Notes: generated by a model from the letters alone, not told the origin. A DNA stretch of 23,299 nt from Veillonella sp. DNF00869 (GCF_001553345.1 NZ_KQ960769.1:1-23299); one strand, 5' to 3'. Shown: positions 14,515 through 23,136, numbered from the stretch's first letter. Program-made: numbers and translations.

Positions 14515-16941
14515 CTATTCATCACCTAATAAGCCTTTCACTATATTCACCGCGGAGATACCATCTTTGGCATAGGAGTCAGCCCCGGCTTCATCTGCGT
14601 AGGCTTGTGACAATACAGCTCCACCTACCAGTACCTTCGCATCCACTCCTGATTCACGGATGGCTGCGATGGTTTCATTGATCATCGGCATCGTTGTAGT
14701 CATCAAAGAGGCAATCCCAATAATCGGGGCATTATGCTCTTTTGCTGCTGCTACAATTTCTTCTGGAGATACATCTTTTCCTAAGTCCACGATTTGGTAT
14801 CCATTGTTTTCTAACAACGCAGATACTATATTCTTACCTAAATCATGGATATCACCTTTTACCGTAGCTAAGATAATCGTCGCTTTCTTCTCTGCTGTAC
14901 CTTCTGGCAACACTTCTTTAATCGTTGTGAAAGCCGCTTGCATCGTTTCTGCTGCTAGCATAACTTGTGGCAAGAACGCTTTACCAGAGCCGAACTTTTC
15001 ACCAACTACTGCCATAGCATCGGATAAACCTCTACGAGTCACCTCTAGTGGATCTAGGCCTTGTGCTAAGGCTTCCTTTACCAATGGCACAACCGCCTCT
15101 TTTTCCCCTTGTTCTACGGCATGTTTAATGCATTCAATAGGATCATCACTATGGAAGGCTTCTGCTGTAGCTTTTACCTTTTTCGTCACCACTGCATTTT
15201 CATCGTCATCACCATATTCAGCAATAAAATCCGCTGCAGCTGGGTCAAAGCCCATAAATGTGCGGCCTGTAATAAAAGCTTTTCGTACGATTTCATTCAT
15301 TGGGTTCATGATAGGACAAGTCAAACCACTGCTCAATGCCATCGTTAAGAATTGTGCATTCAAGTACGCCCGTTGTGGCAAGCCAAAGGATATATTAGAT
15401 AAACCCATCACTGTTGGGAATCCAAAAGTTTCTGCATAGAGTTTTAATGTTTTTAATGTTTCTCTTGCTGCATGTTGGCTACTTGCTAAGGTCAACACCA
15501 ATGGGTCAAGCAATAAATCATTTGGTCGCAATCCATAGTTGTACGCTTCTAAGACAATTTCTTTTGCTAAAGACACACGCTCTTCTGCCGTTTCTGGTAA
15601 TTCTTTTTTACCTAATGGCAAGCATAATAACGCTGCACCATAACGTTTTGCTAACGGTAATACCGCTTCCAATTGTTCTGGCTCTGCGTTCACAGAGTTC
15701 AACAATGGACGACCTGGGTAAGCTTTCAAACCAGCTTCCATTGCCACTGGATCCAATGTATCGATGGATAAAGGAACCTCCACAAGCATCGTTAATTCTT
15801 CGATAGCTCGTTTCATCGTTTCCCCTGGATCAACACCTGTGACACCCATGTTAACATCCAACACGTCTGCCCCAGCTTCTACTTGGGCTAAAGCATCTTT
15901 TTTTACCATTAAGAAGCTACCCTTGCGAATTTCTTCTGCTAACACTTTACGGCCTGTTGGATTAATACGTTCCCCAATGATGATCGGTTTTTCTTGCAAA
16001 CCTACTTTCACTACGCTAGTACGACTTGTGAAAGCCGTAAACGGTTCTACATGTGGTCGTTCTGCCGGTGTATGTGCTCGTGCCGCTTTGGCAATAGATT
16101 CAATGTGTTTTGGAGTACTACCACAACAAGCACCTAAATACGTTGCCCCTGCGTCGAGGAAACGAGGTGCATATTCGCCCATCTCTTCTGGTCCTAATGG
16201 GAAGATAGTTTCTTTCCCTACGAGTTGTGGCATACCTGCATTCGGCTGAATACTAATTGGCAAGTTCGTTACTGCTGCCATGCGTTCTACCAGAGGCAAT
16301 AATTGTTCAGGTCCTAAGGAACAGTTAATACCTACGATATCTGCTTCCATAGCATCCATCAAGATAGCTGCTGCTTCTGGTGGTGTGCCTGTAATAGTAC
16401 GTCCATCTTCGCTGAAAGAGAACTGACAGATAATTTTTACATCCTCTTTTGTTTTTTCTAACTCATCACGAGCATCTTTAGCCCCCAACAAGGCAGCACG
16501 CATTTCTTGGATATCGATGATCGTTTCAATAATCAGGTAATCTACCCCTGCATCGATAAGGGCTCTTGCTTGGTCTTTGAAAGTCTCATAAATCTCATCA
16601 AATTGAGCCACCCCTAATGGCGCCATAAAACGACCACTAGGACCCATATCACCTGCGATTTTTGCATTCGGATTAATCTTATCACGAGCCGCTTGTGCTA
16701 CTTTCACGGCAGCACGATTGATTTCATCCATACGATGACCCAATTGGTATTCATCCAGTTTTAACGCTGTTCCACCAAAGGTATTAGTCGTAATAATATC
16801 ACTACCGTGACGTAAATATTCTGCATGGATATGCTCCACTACGTCCGGATGTTCTACGTTAAATAATTCTGGACAAGCCCCGTCACCAAGACCTGCCGCT
16901 TGCAGCATGGTACCCATGCCGCCATCTATAATATATACCAT
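14515..16941 (-). CDS. metH: Cobalamin-dependent methionine synthase core, without activation domain
   Basis: 808 aa against about 1,200 for full-length MetH. Methylates homocysteine from methyltetrahydrofolate through methylcobalamin. Domains: homocysteine-binding (1 to about 290) with zinc-ligand cysteines Cys207 (GINCSLGP) and Cys272/Cys273 (GACCGSTP); pterin-binding (about 315-570) beginning IIIGERINPTGRK; cap helices (about 595-685); and the B12 Rossmann domain (about 686-808) with the cobalt-ligand motif GDIHDLG (Asp697, His699, Gly702). It stops right after the B12 domain. The AdoMet-dependent reactivation domain is missing here and is encoded by the gene just upstream, a split architecture known from Thermotoga and many Firmicutes. 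The ATG has a GTGAGGG-like site 5 bases upstream. No cobalamin or SAM riboswitch is recognisable in the 202-base leader. Confidence 0.95.
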   Translation of the reverse strand: MVYIIDGGMGTMLQAAGLGDGACPELFNVEHPDVVEHIHAEYLRHGSDIITTNTFGGTALKLDEYQLGHRMDEINRAAVKVAQAARDKINPNAKIAGDMGPSGRFMAPLGVAQFDEIYETFKDQARALIDAGVDYLIIETIIDIQEMRAALLGAKDARDELEKTKEDVKIICQFSFSEDGRTITGTPPEAAAILMDAMEADIVGINCSLGPEQLLPLVERMAAVTNLPISIQPNAGMPQLVGKETIFPLGPEEMGEYAPRFLDAGATYLGACCGSTPKHIESIAKAARAHTPAERPHVEPFTAFTSRTSVVKVGLQEKPIIIGERINPTGRKVLAEEIRKGSFLMVKKDALAQVEAGADVLDVNMGVTGVDPGETMKRAIEELTMLVEVPLSIDTLDPVAMEAGLKAYPGRPLLNSVNAEPEQLEAVLPLAKRYGAALLCLPLGKKELPETAEERVSLAKEIVLEAYNYGLRPNDLLLDPLVLTLASSQHAARETLKTLKLYAETFGFPTVMGLSNISFGLPQRAYLNAQFLTMALSSGLTCPIMNPMNEIVRKAFITGRTFMGFDPAAADFIAEYGDDDENAVVTKKVKATAEAFHSDDPIECIKHAVEQGEKEAVVPLVKEALAQGLDPLEVTRRGLSDAMAVVGEKFGSGKAFLPQVMLAAETMQAAFTTIKEVLPEGTAEKKATIILATVKGDIHDLGKNIVSALLENNGYQIVDLGKDVSPEEIVAAAKEHNAPIIGIASLMTTTMPMINETIAAIRESGVDAKVLVGGAVLSQAYADEAGADSYAKDGISAVNIVKGLLGDE

Positions 16942-17126
16942 ATGTCCCTCACTTATGTATCAGGCACATTGCTCGCCCAAGGCAATATACTTCGTATAAC
17001 GATGACTATACTCTTCCCCAGTATCAGTACATCACGCTACTTATCTATACATCAATTTATTATTTAAAAAAAGTATAACTATCGTAAGGATATCCCACAT
17101 AGGATACCTTTTCAGTACTATCTATC

Positions 17127-17143
17127 ACAAACGATACGTTTGT
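17127..17143. other. Small perfect hairpin after the MetH activator stop
   Basis: ACAAACG-ATA-CGTTTGT, 7-bp stem with a 3-base loop directly downstream of the stop codon at 17144-17146. No T-run follows, so it is not a good terminator. A second imperfect stem (17086-17095 / 17102-17110) lies just beyond. Confidence 0.5.
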
Positions 17144-17839
17144 TTAAATGCACGACGTTCTCCCCTTCTCTGGCAACTTACGAGATGCGCACTCTACTTG
17201 GCTACAAGATGTGCAACCTCGTTGTGTTTTTGGTCCTTCTTCATCTACTGTTTGACAGCCCACAATAGCCGTTACTGATTTACGTGGAAATAGCATGCTT
17301 GTGTCTGTCACCGTCAATCCAATTTCTTCTGTCTTAATAATCTTAGCAAATTCTTGTTGTACTGTGACAGGCCAGTTGCCATAGCCTGGGCTAAAGCGCC
17401 ATGTCGTTTTAAAACCTTGTTTTTTTGCCTCTCTGTCGATGAGTTCATTTACCTGATCTGCCACTTGTTCTACAGCGGTTGTAGCCGCTGCATCCACAAG
17501 AAGACCTAGTGTAGATTTGCCTTCTTTAAATAAAGCAGAACTGCGTTCTTCTACGGCTTCTCCTACTGTGACAGCGAGAACATATACTTTTTTAGCATTC
17601 CCTAAATGACGAATGATGCCTGTAGCATCCAGCACCATAGGCGGGTTACTAAGAATTGTATGTGTGTCTGCATCGTAATCATAGCATTGGTACACACCAC
17701 GAGGTTCTGCCACTAATTGTACTTCTAGGGCAGCTTCTTTCACATACTGCTCTGGAAATCCCTCCGCATGTTTTAATCCGGAGTATCGTTTTATTTCATC
17801 TTCATTGAGTTTTGGTAATCGTCCGTTATAGATTGCCAT
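17144..17839 (-). CDS. Stand-alone methionine synthase reactivation protein
   Basis: 231 aa, corresponding to the C-terminal AdoMet-binding activation domain of MetH. This domain re-methylates oxidised cob(II)alamin using AdoMet and an electron. The AdoMet-binding signature is clear: WRFSPGYGNWP (Arg148, Gly152-Tyr153-Gly154), followed by GLTVTDTSMLFPRKSVTAIVG. A Cys-rich tail, RGCTSCSQVEC (Cys209, 212, 217), is common in stand-alone versions. It lies upstream of metH on the same strand, 202 bases apart, so the two proteins together equal one full MetH. The ATG has a GAGGTGAGA site. The electron donor is not in the window. Confidence 0.92.
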   Translation of the reverse strand: MAIYNGRLPKLNEDEIKRYSGLKHAEGFPEQYVKEAALEVQLVAEPRGVYQCYDYDADTHTILSNPPMVLDATGIIRHLGNAKKVYVLAVTVGEAVEERSSALFKEGKSTLGLLVDAAATTAVEQVADQVNELIDREAKKQGFKTTWRFSPGYGNWPVTVQQEFAKIIKTEEIGLTVTDTSMLFPRKSVTAIVGCQTVDEEGPKTQRGCTSCSQVECASRKLPEKGRTSCI

Positions 17840-17873
17840 TGTCTCACCTCAATCTTGTATTGCAAATATAAAA

Positions 17874-17904
17874 CATGTGCGAACACAACGTGACCGCACA
17901 TGTA
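17874..17904 (-). terminator. Hairpin after rsmG, probable terminator of the mnmE-mnmG-rsmG transcript
   Basis: Perfect 9-bp stem ACATGTGCG / CGCACATGT with a 13-base loop. On the minus strand it is followed by TTTATATTT. It lies 78 bases past the rsmG stop and 35 bases before the MetH-activator ATG. It could also work as an attenuator in that gene's leader; the U-tract is imperfect. Confidence 0.55.
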
Positions 17905-17981
17905 AAGAGTACTCATTAAGTATATCATAGATATAACTTATAAGCATTTTTCTATATTTTATTATGAGTTATAGTGCATAG

Positions 17982-18695
17982 CTATAAAGGTTTTATTTTA
18001 ATCTCTTTTGGTTTTCGAGGGTATTTCTTAGCCGTAGGTTTTACCTTTTTGATATACACAATAGCTCGTTTATCCTCTAAGGTCGGTAACGTCACTTCTT
18101 TGACCTCTACAATTTCACCGCCCAAGATGGATACAGCACGTTTACTTTCCTCTAATTCTTCTTGCACGATAGAGCCTTTTAATGCCACCATGTAGCCCCC
18201 TACTTTCACATAGGGAAGTCCCCATTCCAATAAGATGGATAAGCGAGCCACCGCACGGCTAGTGAGAAGATCGAAAGATTCCCGGTACTCTTGATGTGCC
18301 AAATCTTCTGCACGGCCATGTAAAGTTTGTAATCCTTGTAAGTCTAAGTCCTCAATAACAGCATCTAAAAAGCGGAGTCGCTTTTGTAAGGAATCAAATA
18401 AAGTAATCTGCAAGGACGGATCATAGATGCCTAGGGGAACCCCTGGAAAGCCGGCTCCTGTACCTAAATCGATAACCGTTGCACCCTTGGTAAAATACTT
18501 AGGGTCATAACAAGATAGAGAGTCTACCACATGTTTTAAAGCAAATTCTTCTGGGTCAGTAATTCCCGTCAAATTCATATGCTCATTGGTGGTCACTACT
18601 TGTTCATAAAACCGTTGCAGTTGGTCAATTTGTGTATCTGTGAGATCCAAACCATAAGTGTTGGTGTGGGCTTTCACATAGTCTGAAAATATCAT
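17982..18695 (-). CDS. rsmG: 16S rRNA (guanine-527-N7)-methyltransferase RsmG (GidB)
   Basis: 237 aa, the normal RsmG length. Uses AdoMet to methylate N7 of G527 in 16S rRNA. The Rossmann AdoMet site is VIDLGTGAGFPGVPL, followed by FDSLQKRLRFL and SRAVARLSIL, all typical. I choose the ATG at 18693-18695, one base after the mnmG stop, because GAGG lies 4 bases upstream. The longer frame begins with TTG, overlaps mnmG by 29 bases and adds ten unconserved residues. It is the last gene of mnmE-mnmG-rsmG. The basic C-terminal tail (KYPRKPKEIKIKPL) is common in family members. Confidence 0.95.
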   Translation of the reverse strand: MIFSDYVKAHTNTYGLDLTDTQIDQLQRFYEQVVTTNEHMNLTGITDPEEFALKHVVDSLSCYDPKYFTKGATVIDLGTGAGFPGVPLGIYDPSLQITLFDSLQKRLRFLDAVIEDLDLQGLQTLHGRAEDLAHQEYRESFDLLTSRAVARLSILLEWGLPYVKVGGYMVALKGSIVQEELEESKRAVSILGGEIVEVKEVTLPTLEDKRAIVYIKKVKPTAKKYPRKPKEIKIKPL

Positions 18696-18696
18696 A

Positions 18697-20571
18697 TTAA
18701 CCTCTTTCACGGTAGTACTGCTCAATTTGCACTAAGAGCACAGAAATGTCCGCAGGGGACACCCCAGAAATACGGCTCGCTTGACCAATGGAATGGGGGC
18801 GTACAGCGTTCAATTTTTGAATGGCTTCTAAAGATATACCTTTCATCGCTGTATAATCCCAATCTTGAGGAATGATCTTAGCCTCTAATTTGCGAACCTT
18901 TTCTACTTGTTCCATTTGTTTTTTTATATATCCATCGTAAGTAATGGTAATATCGATTTCTTCTTCTACTGGCGCTTCGTAGCGAGGCAATCCGAATGCC
19001 TCTGCCACTACTCCATAGGATAGTTCGTTACGTTTCACCAAATCGTACGCCTTGATGCCCGTTTTTATGCGAGGTGTACCAATACAATCTAAGATTTGTT
19101 GCGTTTCTTCGCTAGGGTTTACAGGTGTATCCGCTAATAATTGAATGGCTGCTTCAATTTTACCTTGTTTCTCTTTGAAAGCTTTATATCGTTCTTCCTT
19201 AACAAGTCCGATTTCATAGCCTTTTTCTGTTAAGCGCATATCTGCATTGTCTTGACGAAGTAACAAGCGATATTCACTGCGGCTCGTCATCATGCGGTAC
19301 GGTTCTTTCGTTCCTTTCGTTACCAAATCGTCGATAAGCACACCGATGTAGCCTTCGGAACGAGATAAGATAAATGGCTCTTTTCCTTCTAACCATAAGG
19401 CTGCATTGATACCTGCTATCAAGCCTTGTGCTGCCGCTTCTTCATAGCCAGATGTACCATTCGCTTGACCTGCAGAATACAAACCTTGGATATGCTTCAC
19501 TTGTAAAGCAGGTGTCAATTGCAATGGATCTAAGCAATCATACTCGATAGCATAAGCTGGACGCATGATTTCTACATCTTCCAAACCAGGGATAGTTCGT
19601 AGGAACGCATATTGCACATCGATTGGTAAGCTTGTGCTCATACCTTGGACGTACATTTCGTTGGTGTGATTGCCTTCTGGTTCCACGAATAATTGATGGC
19701 GTTGTTTATCTTCAAAACGAACCACTTTATCTTCGATGGATGGGCAATATCTTGGGCCTGTCCCTTCAATGACGCCCGTGTACATAGGGGCACGATGTAA
19801 ATTGCCACGAATGATATCATGTGTATTTTGATTCGTGAAAGTCAACCAACATACTTGTTCATTGCGGTCGATCCAATCAGACATAAAGGAGAAGGCTCTA
19901 TGGTGAGAGTCACCAGGTTGCATTTCCATATTCTCTGTGTGCAAGGTTCGTTTATCGACACGAGCTGGTGTACCTGTTTTGAATCGCATTAACTTAATGC
20001 CATGGTTCAATAACGATTGAGACAACAATTCCGCTGTTCGCTGTCCATTAGGACCACCTGTGTACGCCAATTCACCAGTAATAATCTTGCCTTTTAAGTA
20101 CGTACCCGTACATAAGATGATTGCCTTGGCTTGGTATACTTCTCCTAATTCAGACACAATGCCTTTCACAACACCGTCTTCAATGAGCAATTCATTAACC
20201 ATGATTTGCTTCACATTGAGGTTCTCCGTGTTTTCTAAAACTTCTTTCATACGGCGTTGGTAGGCTACTTTATCAGATTGGGCCCGTAGGGAATGTACCG
20301 CAGGTCCCTTTCCTGTGTTAAGCATGCGCATTTGGATAGCCGTCGCATCCGCATTGATGCCCATTTCACCGCCCAATGCATCTAGTTCGCACACTAGATG
20401 GCTTTTACCAGGTCCCCCAATCGCTGGGTTACATGGCATAAGGGCAATGTTATCTAAATTCAATGTGGCCATCAAGGTACGGTGCCCCATGCGAGCTGTG
20501 GCTAAAGCAGCCTCACAACCAGCATGACCACCGCCAATGACGATCACATCATACGTATCTACTAAATACAT
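18697..20571 (-). CDS. mnmG: tRNA uridine-5-carboxymethylaminomethyl modification enzyme MnmG (GidA)
   Basis: 624 aa, full length. FAD enzyme that with MnmE installs the (carboxymethyl)aminomethyl group at C5 of wobble uridine 34. The FAD-binding motif GGGHAGCEAA is at about 13-22, followed by the signature CNPAIGGPGKSHL (47-59), then TGTYLKG, GPRYCPSIEDK, GLYSAGQANGTSGYEEAAAQG and the C-terminal helical MnmE-binding domain. The stop of mnmE (TAG) forms part of the AGGAGA ribosome site used here, so the two subunits are translationally linked and made in step. No missing residues or frame problems are seen. Confidence 0.98.
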   Translation of the reverse strand: MYLVDTYDVIVIGGGHAGCEAALATARMGHRTLMATLNLDNIALMPCNPAIGGPGKSHLVCELDALGGEMGINADATAIQMRMLNTGKGPAVHSLRAQSDKVAYQRRMKEVLENTENLNVKQIMVNELLIEDGVVKGIVSELGEVYQAKAIILCTGTYLKGKIITGELAYTGGPNGQRTAELLSQSLLNHGIKLMRFKTGTPARVDKRTLHTENMEMQPGDSHHRAFSFMSDWIDRNEQVCWLTFTNQNTHDIIRGNLHRAPMYTGVIEGTGPRYCPSIEDKVVRFEDKQRHQLFVEPEGNHTNEMYVQGMSTSLPIDVQYAFLRTIPGLEDVEIMRPAYAIEYDCLDPLQLTPALQVKHIQGLYSAGQANGTSGYEEAAAQGLIAGINAALWLEGKEPFILSRSEGYIGVLIDDLVTKGTKEPYRMMTSRSEYRLLLRQDNADMRLTEKGYEIGLVKEERYKAFKEKQGKIEAAIQLLADTPVNPSEETQQILDCIGTPRIKTGIKAYDLVKRNELSYGVVAEAFGLPRYEAPVEEEIDITITYDGYIKKQMEQVEKVRKLEAKIIPQDWDYTAMKGISLEAIQKLNAVRPHSIGQASRISGVSPADISVLLVQIEQYYRERG

Positions 20572-20579
20572 GTATTCTC

Positions 20580-21965
20580 CTATTTTCCTAAACAGAATCG
20601 TTTAAATAATTCATCCACCATGGATTCACGTAAACTTTCACCAGTAATATCACCCAGTAGCTCCCAAGCAGCGCGAATGTCCGTGACGATTAAATCGATA
20701 GGCATACCGCTATCTATGGCAAGAATGGATTGGTCCAAGCTAACTTTCGCCTGTTCCATCAAGGTGATGTGGCGCACATTGCTGAGCATCGCCTCATGAC
20801 TAGCCTGCACAGAACCTCCTTGCACCAAGGATGTAATGACCCTCGCCATCTCATCCATACCTTCCCCTTGGGCCGCGCTGATGGTGACAATCTCTGTGAA
20901 AGTCCCCAGTGCCGCAATCTCTTCTTTGCTAACACATTGCGCTTGGTCTGCTTTATTCAAGAAGATAATACTTGGACGATTCGTAATGAGCTGTAGCAAC
21001 TCTTGCTCTTCCGGATCCAGTGGTTTGGACCCATCAATGACAAGGACTACCACATCTGCTTTATCTAAGTATTGACGTGCTTTTTCAACACCCATACTTT
21101 CCACAATATCTTCGGTCTCACGAATCCCTGCGGTATCAATTAAGCGCACAGGAATCCCTTGGATAGTTAAAAATTCTTCAATACTATCACGGGTTGTGCC
21201 TGGAATATTCGTCACAATGGCACGATCCTCACGAAGTAAAGCGTTCATCAAACTAGATTTGCCCGCATTAGGACGACCAATAATGGACACCATCACACCA
21301 TCACGCAATAACTTGCCACGCTGTGCCGTCGCCAATAGATTGTCCATCTTCTCAAGGATGGGAGCTAATCCCGTCCGTACCTCTTGAGCCGATACGTCTT
21401 CAATATCTTCTTCTGGATAATCGATAGTTACCTCTAGGTGGGCAATCATAGCGATTAACTCATCTCGCAAGGCGCGAATATACTTGGATAAGGTACCGTC
21501 TAATTGATTCACTGCCACTTCCAAAGATTGCTCCGTCTTCGCATCAATAATGTCGATAATGGCTTCCGCTTGGGTTAAATCAATGCGACCATTCAAAAAC
21601 GCTCGCTTCGTAAACTCCCCTTCTTCTGCCTGACGTACTCCCTCTGAAAGAAGGACTTTCAGTATTTCACGGACTGACACAAAACCGCCATGACATTGAA
21701 TCTCTACCACATCCTCCGCCGTATAGGAATGAGGACCTTTCATCAACACCACGATGACCTCATCCAAAGTTTTGCCCGTCTTAGGATGGACAATATGACC
21801 ATAATGAATCGTTCGCGTCTGGCGCTCACCCAGTGGGATAGATTGTTTACTGTGAAAGATACGATTCACAACATCACAAGCCTCAGGACCACTGACTCGG
21901 ATAATACCAATACCGCCAATCCCTGGAGCCGTCGCAATCGCTGCAATCGTGTCATCTAAAAACAT
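20580..21965 (-). CDS. mnmE: tRNA modification GTPase MnmE (TrmE)
   Basis: 461 aa. Partner of MnmG in wobble-uridine modification. The N-terminal tetrahydrofolate-binding domain (1 to about 118) starts DTIAAIATAPG; a helical domain follows. The inserted G domain (about 220-380) has GRPNAGKSS (230-238), DTAG (277-280) and NKAD. The protein ends in FCLGK, with the conserved cysteine at 458. The ATG has an AGGAG site. It leads the mnmE-mnmG-rsmG operon. In many Firmicutes rpmH-rnpA-yidC-jag precede it, but here the next gene is a membrane cytochrome on the same strand beyond a 521-base non-coding gap. Confidence 0.98.
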   Translation of the reverse strand: MFLDDTIAAIATAPGIGGIGIIRVSGPEACDVVNRIFHSKQSIPLGERQTRTIHYGHIVHPKTGKTLDEVIVVLMKGPHSYTAEDVVEIQCHGGFVSVREILKVLLSEGVRQAEEGEFTKRAFLNGRIDLTQAEAIIDIIDAKTEQSLEVAVNQLDGTLSKYIRALRDELIAMIAHLEVTIDYPEEDIEDVSAQEVRTGLAPILEKMDNLLATAQRGKLLRDGVMVSIIGRPNAGKSSLMNALLREDRAIVTNIPGTTRDSIEEFLTIQGIPVRLIDTAGIRETEDIVESMGVEKARQYLDKADVVVLVIDGSKPLDPEEQELLQLITNRPSIIFLNKADQAQCVSKEEIAALGTFTEIVTISAAQGEGMDEMARVITSLVQGGSVQASHEAMLSNVRHITLMEQAKVSLDQSILAIDSGMPIDLIVTDIRAAWELLGDITGESLRESMVDELFKRFCLGK

Positions 21966-22231
21966 AGTATCTCCTGTCTACATCAATGCCGTTGCTATCA
22001 CACATAGAGGTAACATATACAACTCATATATAGCATGTATAAGCCTTACTATACATTATGCATATACTATGGTTACACCATACACTGTACGCATCACTAT
22101 ATATTACTATCCGTACTGCTATACATACACAATATATATTGTTAACATACCACTATTCATGTATCAATACGATACATTCTCTATGAAATAACATACCTGA
22201 CATCGAGTAATACCATTTCATATAAAAAGAA

Positions 22232-22247
22232 AAGGCCCTTTGGCCTT
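22232..22247 (-). terminator. Intrinsic terminator-like hairpin upstream of mnmE
   Basis: On the minus strand AAGGCC, 4-base loop, GGCCTT followed by TTCTTTTTA. It would stop transcripts arriving from the cytochrome side. It overlaps the expected start region of the promoter at 22254-22282, so it may instead form a 5' cap hairpin on that transcript. Confidence 0.7.
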
Positions 22248-22253
22248 ATATAA

Positions 22254-22282
22254 ATTATATCACGCAACCAAGCTAACATCAA
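22254..22282 (-). promoter_or_regulatory. Candidate promoter of mnmE-mnmG-rsmG
   Basis: On the minus strand TTGATG (22277-22282), exactly 17 bases, TATAAT (22254-22259). It would give a 5' leader of about 280 bases before mnmE. Confidence 0.55.
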
Positions 22283-22301
22283 TGATAGATAAAAGAACCC
22301 C

Positions 22302-22358
22302 CTCCCCGAAGAACGCCATTACGAGTAGTAGCCTTGTGGCGTTCCTTAACTCCCCGAA
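22302..22358. repeat. Short hairpin flanked by 9-base direct repeats
   Basis: CTCCCCGAA occurs at 22302-22310 and 22350-22358 and brackets a hairpin GAACGCCA (22311-22318) / TGGCGTTC (22337-22344). Direct repeats of this length around a palindrome resemble a target-site duplication around a very small mobile element. Confidence 0.55.
22311..22340 (+). repeat. 30-base dispersed repeat, copy 1
   Basis: Identical over 30 bases to 23270-23299, including the loop containing ACGAGTAGTAGCC. Same orientation as copy 2. Confidence 0.9.
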
Positions 22359-22371
22359 TCACACAAACATA

Positions 22372-22441
22372 GAAGCCCGTAACATGCCCCTGAACAAACA
22401 TAACCACTGTATAGTTTGAGAAGGGGTGTGTTACGGGCTTC
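22372..22441. other. 20-bp stem-loop of unknown function
   Basis: GAAGCCCGTAACA (22372-22384) pairs perfectly with TGTTACGGGCTTC (22429-22441). The stem continues through two T-G/G-T wobbles (22385-22386 with 22427-22428) and five more pairs (22387-22391 with 22422-22426). A further CAAAC/GTTTG stem is inside the loop. The wobbles pair in an RNA read from the plus strand but would mismatch in one from the minus strand. No U-run follows, so it is not a terminator. Confidence 0.75.
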
Positions 22442-22461
22442 CCTTTGCCCTATTCAATTAC

Positions 22462-22475
22462 GAACGCCACAGGCT
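22462..22475 (-). repeat. Inverted partial copy of the repeat core
   Basis: GAACGCCACAGGCT is the reverse complement of 22330-22344 except for one extra T in the latter, so the right half of the repeat recurs in opposite orientation on the far side of the 20-bp hairpin. Confidence 0.7.
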
Positions 22476-22486
22476 ATATAGCGGAA

Positions 22487-23098
22487 TTAGTTTCTTTTCT
22501 TAAACATCCAATAGATGTAATAGATCACTAGTCCATACGTAAGTACATCATATACTTGTAAGAATGGAACCATCGCAGATAAACGTTTAAATCCATGTAC
22601 GTGAATATTGGCACCAATTAACGCTACTAAATTCAATCTATGAATCCAAACCGCTGCTTTACGAGGCATAGATGTAGCAATACCTTTAAACCAAGGAGTC
22701 AGGAATAGAATCCCTACTAAAAAAGCAATAAACATCCCTACAAGAGCTACATATCCGCCCCACCAGCCTAACGGTGTTTTTGCATGTCCAAAATATACAT
22801 ACCAATGAATACCTAGCATTGCCGTTACTACAATACCTACAATACGGTGTACCTTGTACATTTCACCTACATTATAACGTGTAGTAAACCATTTTGGTTT
22901 TGTTGTCAAATACGTTAATATCACCCAAGATGAAAATGGAATCAAACCTAAATAAATCTGCCATTTGAATGGAGGTCTATTTTGTAAATAATATCCATAC
23001 TCAACCATACCAATCAGTGCTAATGATAATAGAGCAATCCATACTAAAATATGGTACTTGCTCTTAAACTGTTTTTGTCCTGAACTTTCCATCGTCAC
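22487..23098 (-). CDS. Ferric-reductase-like (cytochrome b type) membrane protein
   Basis: About 203 aa, mostly membrane, with about five helices (approximately 16-35, 48-66, 83-104, 115-136, 150-168, and a last one near 185-198). Paired histidines in neighbouring helices, His84 (YKVHRIVG) and His98 (GIHWY) with His153 (WIHRLN) and His166/His168 (NIHVHGF), fit the bis-heme ligand pattern of the ferric reductase/cytochrome b transmembrane family. No flavin or NAD domain follows, so it would need a partner. The start is probably GTG (23096-23098): AAGGAG lies 6 bases upstream. The longer frame starts with TTG upstream of that site, and an ATG at 23090-23092 is an alternative. The promoter with an overlapping palindrome suggests tight regulation. 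Its electron acceptor is unknown. Confidence 0.8.
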   Translation of the reverse strand: MTMESSGQKQFKSKYHILVWIALLSLALIGMVEYGYYLQNRPPFKWQIYLGLIPFSSWVILTYLTTKPKWFTTRYNVGEMYKVHRIVGIVVTAMLGIHWYVYFGHAKTPLGWWGGYVALVGMFIAFLVGILFLTPWFKGIATSMPRKAAVWIHRLNLVALIGANIHVHGFKRLSAMVPFLQVYDVLTYGLVIYYIYWMFKKRN

Positions 23099-23136
23099 AT
23101 GACACTCCTTATCCAATAATACCAAAATTAAAAAAT

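Larger units (their letters stand above)
21966..22486. other. Non-coding region between mnmE and the membrane cytochrome
   Basis: 521 bases with no credible gene. The half nearest mnmE (21966-22220) is a TATACAT-rich sequence with a perfect 14-base palindrome ACAATATATATTGT (22129-22142). The middle (22221-22282) holds a terminator hairpin and a good minus-strand promoter. The far half (22302-22485) is a structured repeat element with a 20-bp hairpin. Confidence 0.8.

Noticed and set aside
16942..17143. Cobalamin or SAM riboswitch in front of metH
   Set aside because: No B12-box-like or SAM-I-like core could be recognised; only short unconserved hairpins are seen.
17874..17904. Hairpin as a riboswitch for the MetH activator
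   Set aside because: A single 9-bp stem with an unstructured loop is too simple, and its position past rsmG suits a terminator.
18696..18725. Ten extra N-terminal residues of RsmG
   Set aside because: They would need a TTG start inside mnmG with no ribosome site, whereas an ATG with GAGG follows the mnmG stop.
21949..22191. Open frame of about 80 codons on the plus strand upstream of mnmE
   Set aside because: Composition is Tyr/Ile/Thr-rich from TATACAT repeats, it overlaps the mnmE start and has no ribosome site; it looks like non-coding DNA.
23099..23125. Longer N-terminus of the cytochrome from a TTG
   Set aside because: The AAGGAG ribosome site lies downstream of that TTG, within the extra segment, and is well spaced from the GTG at 23096-23098.
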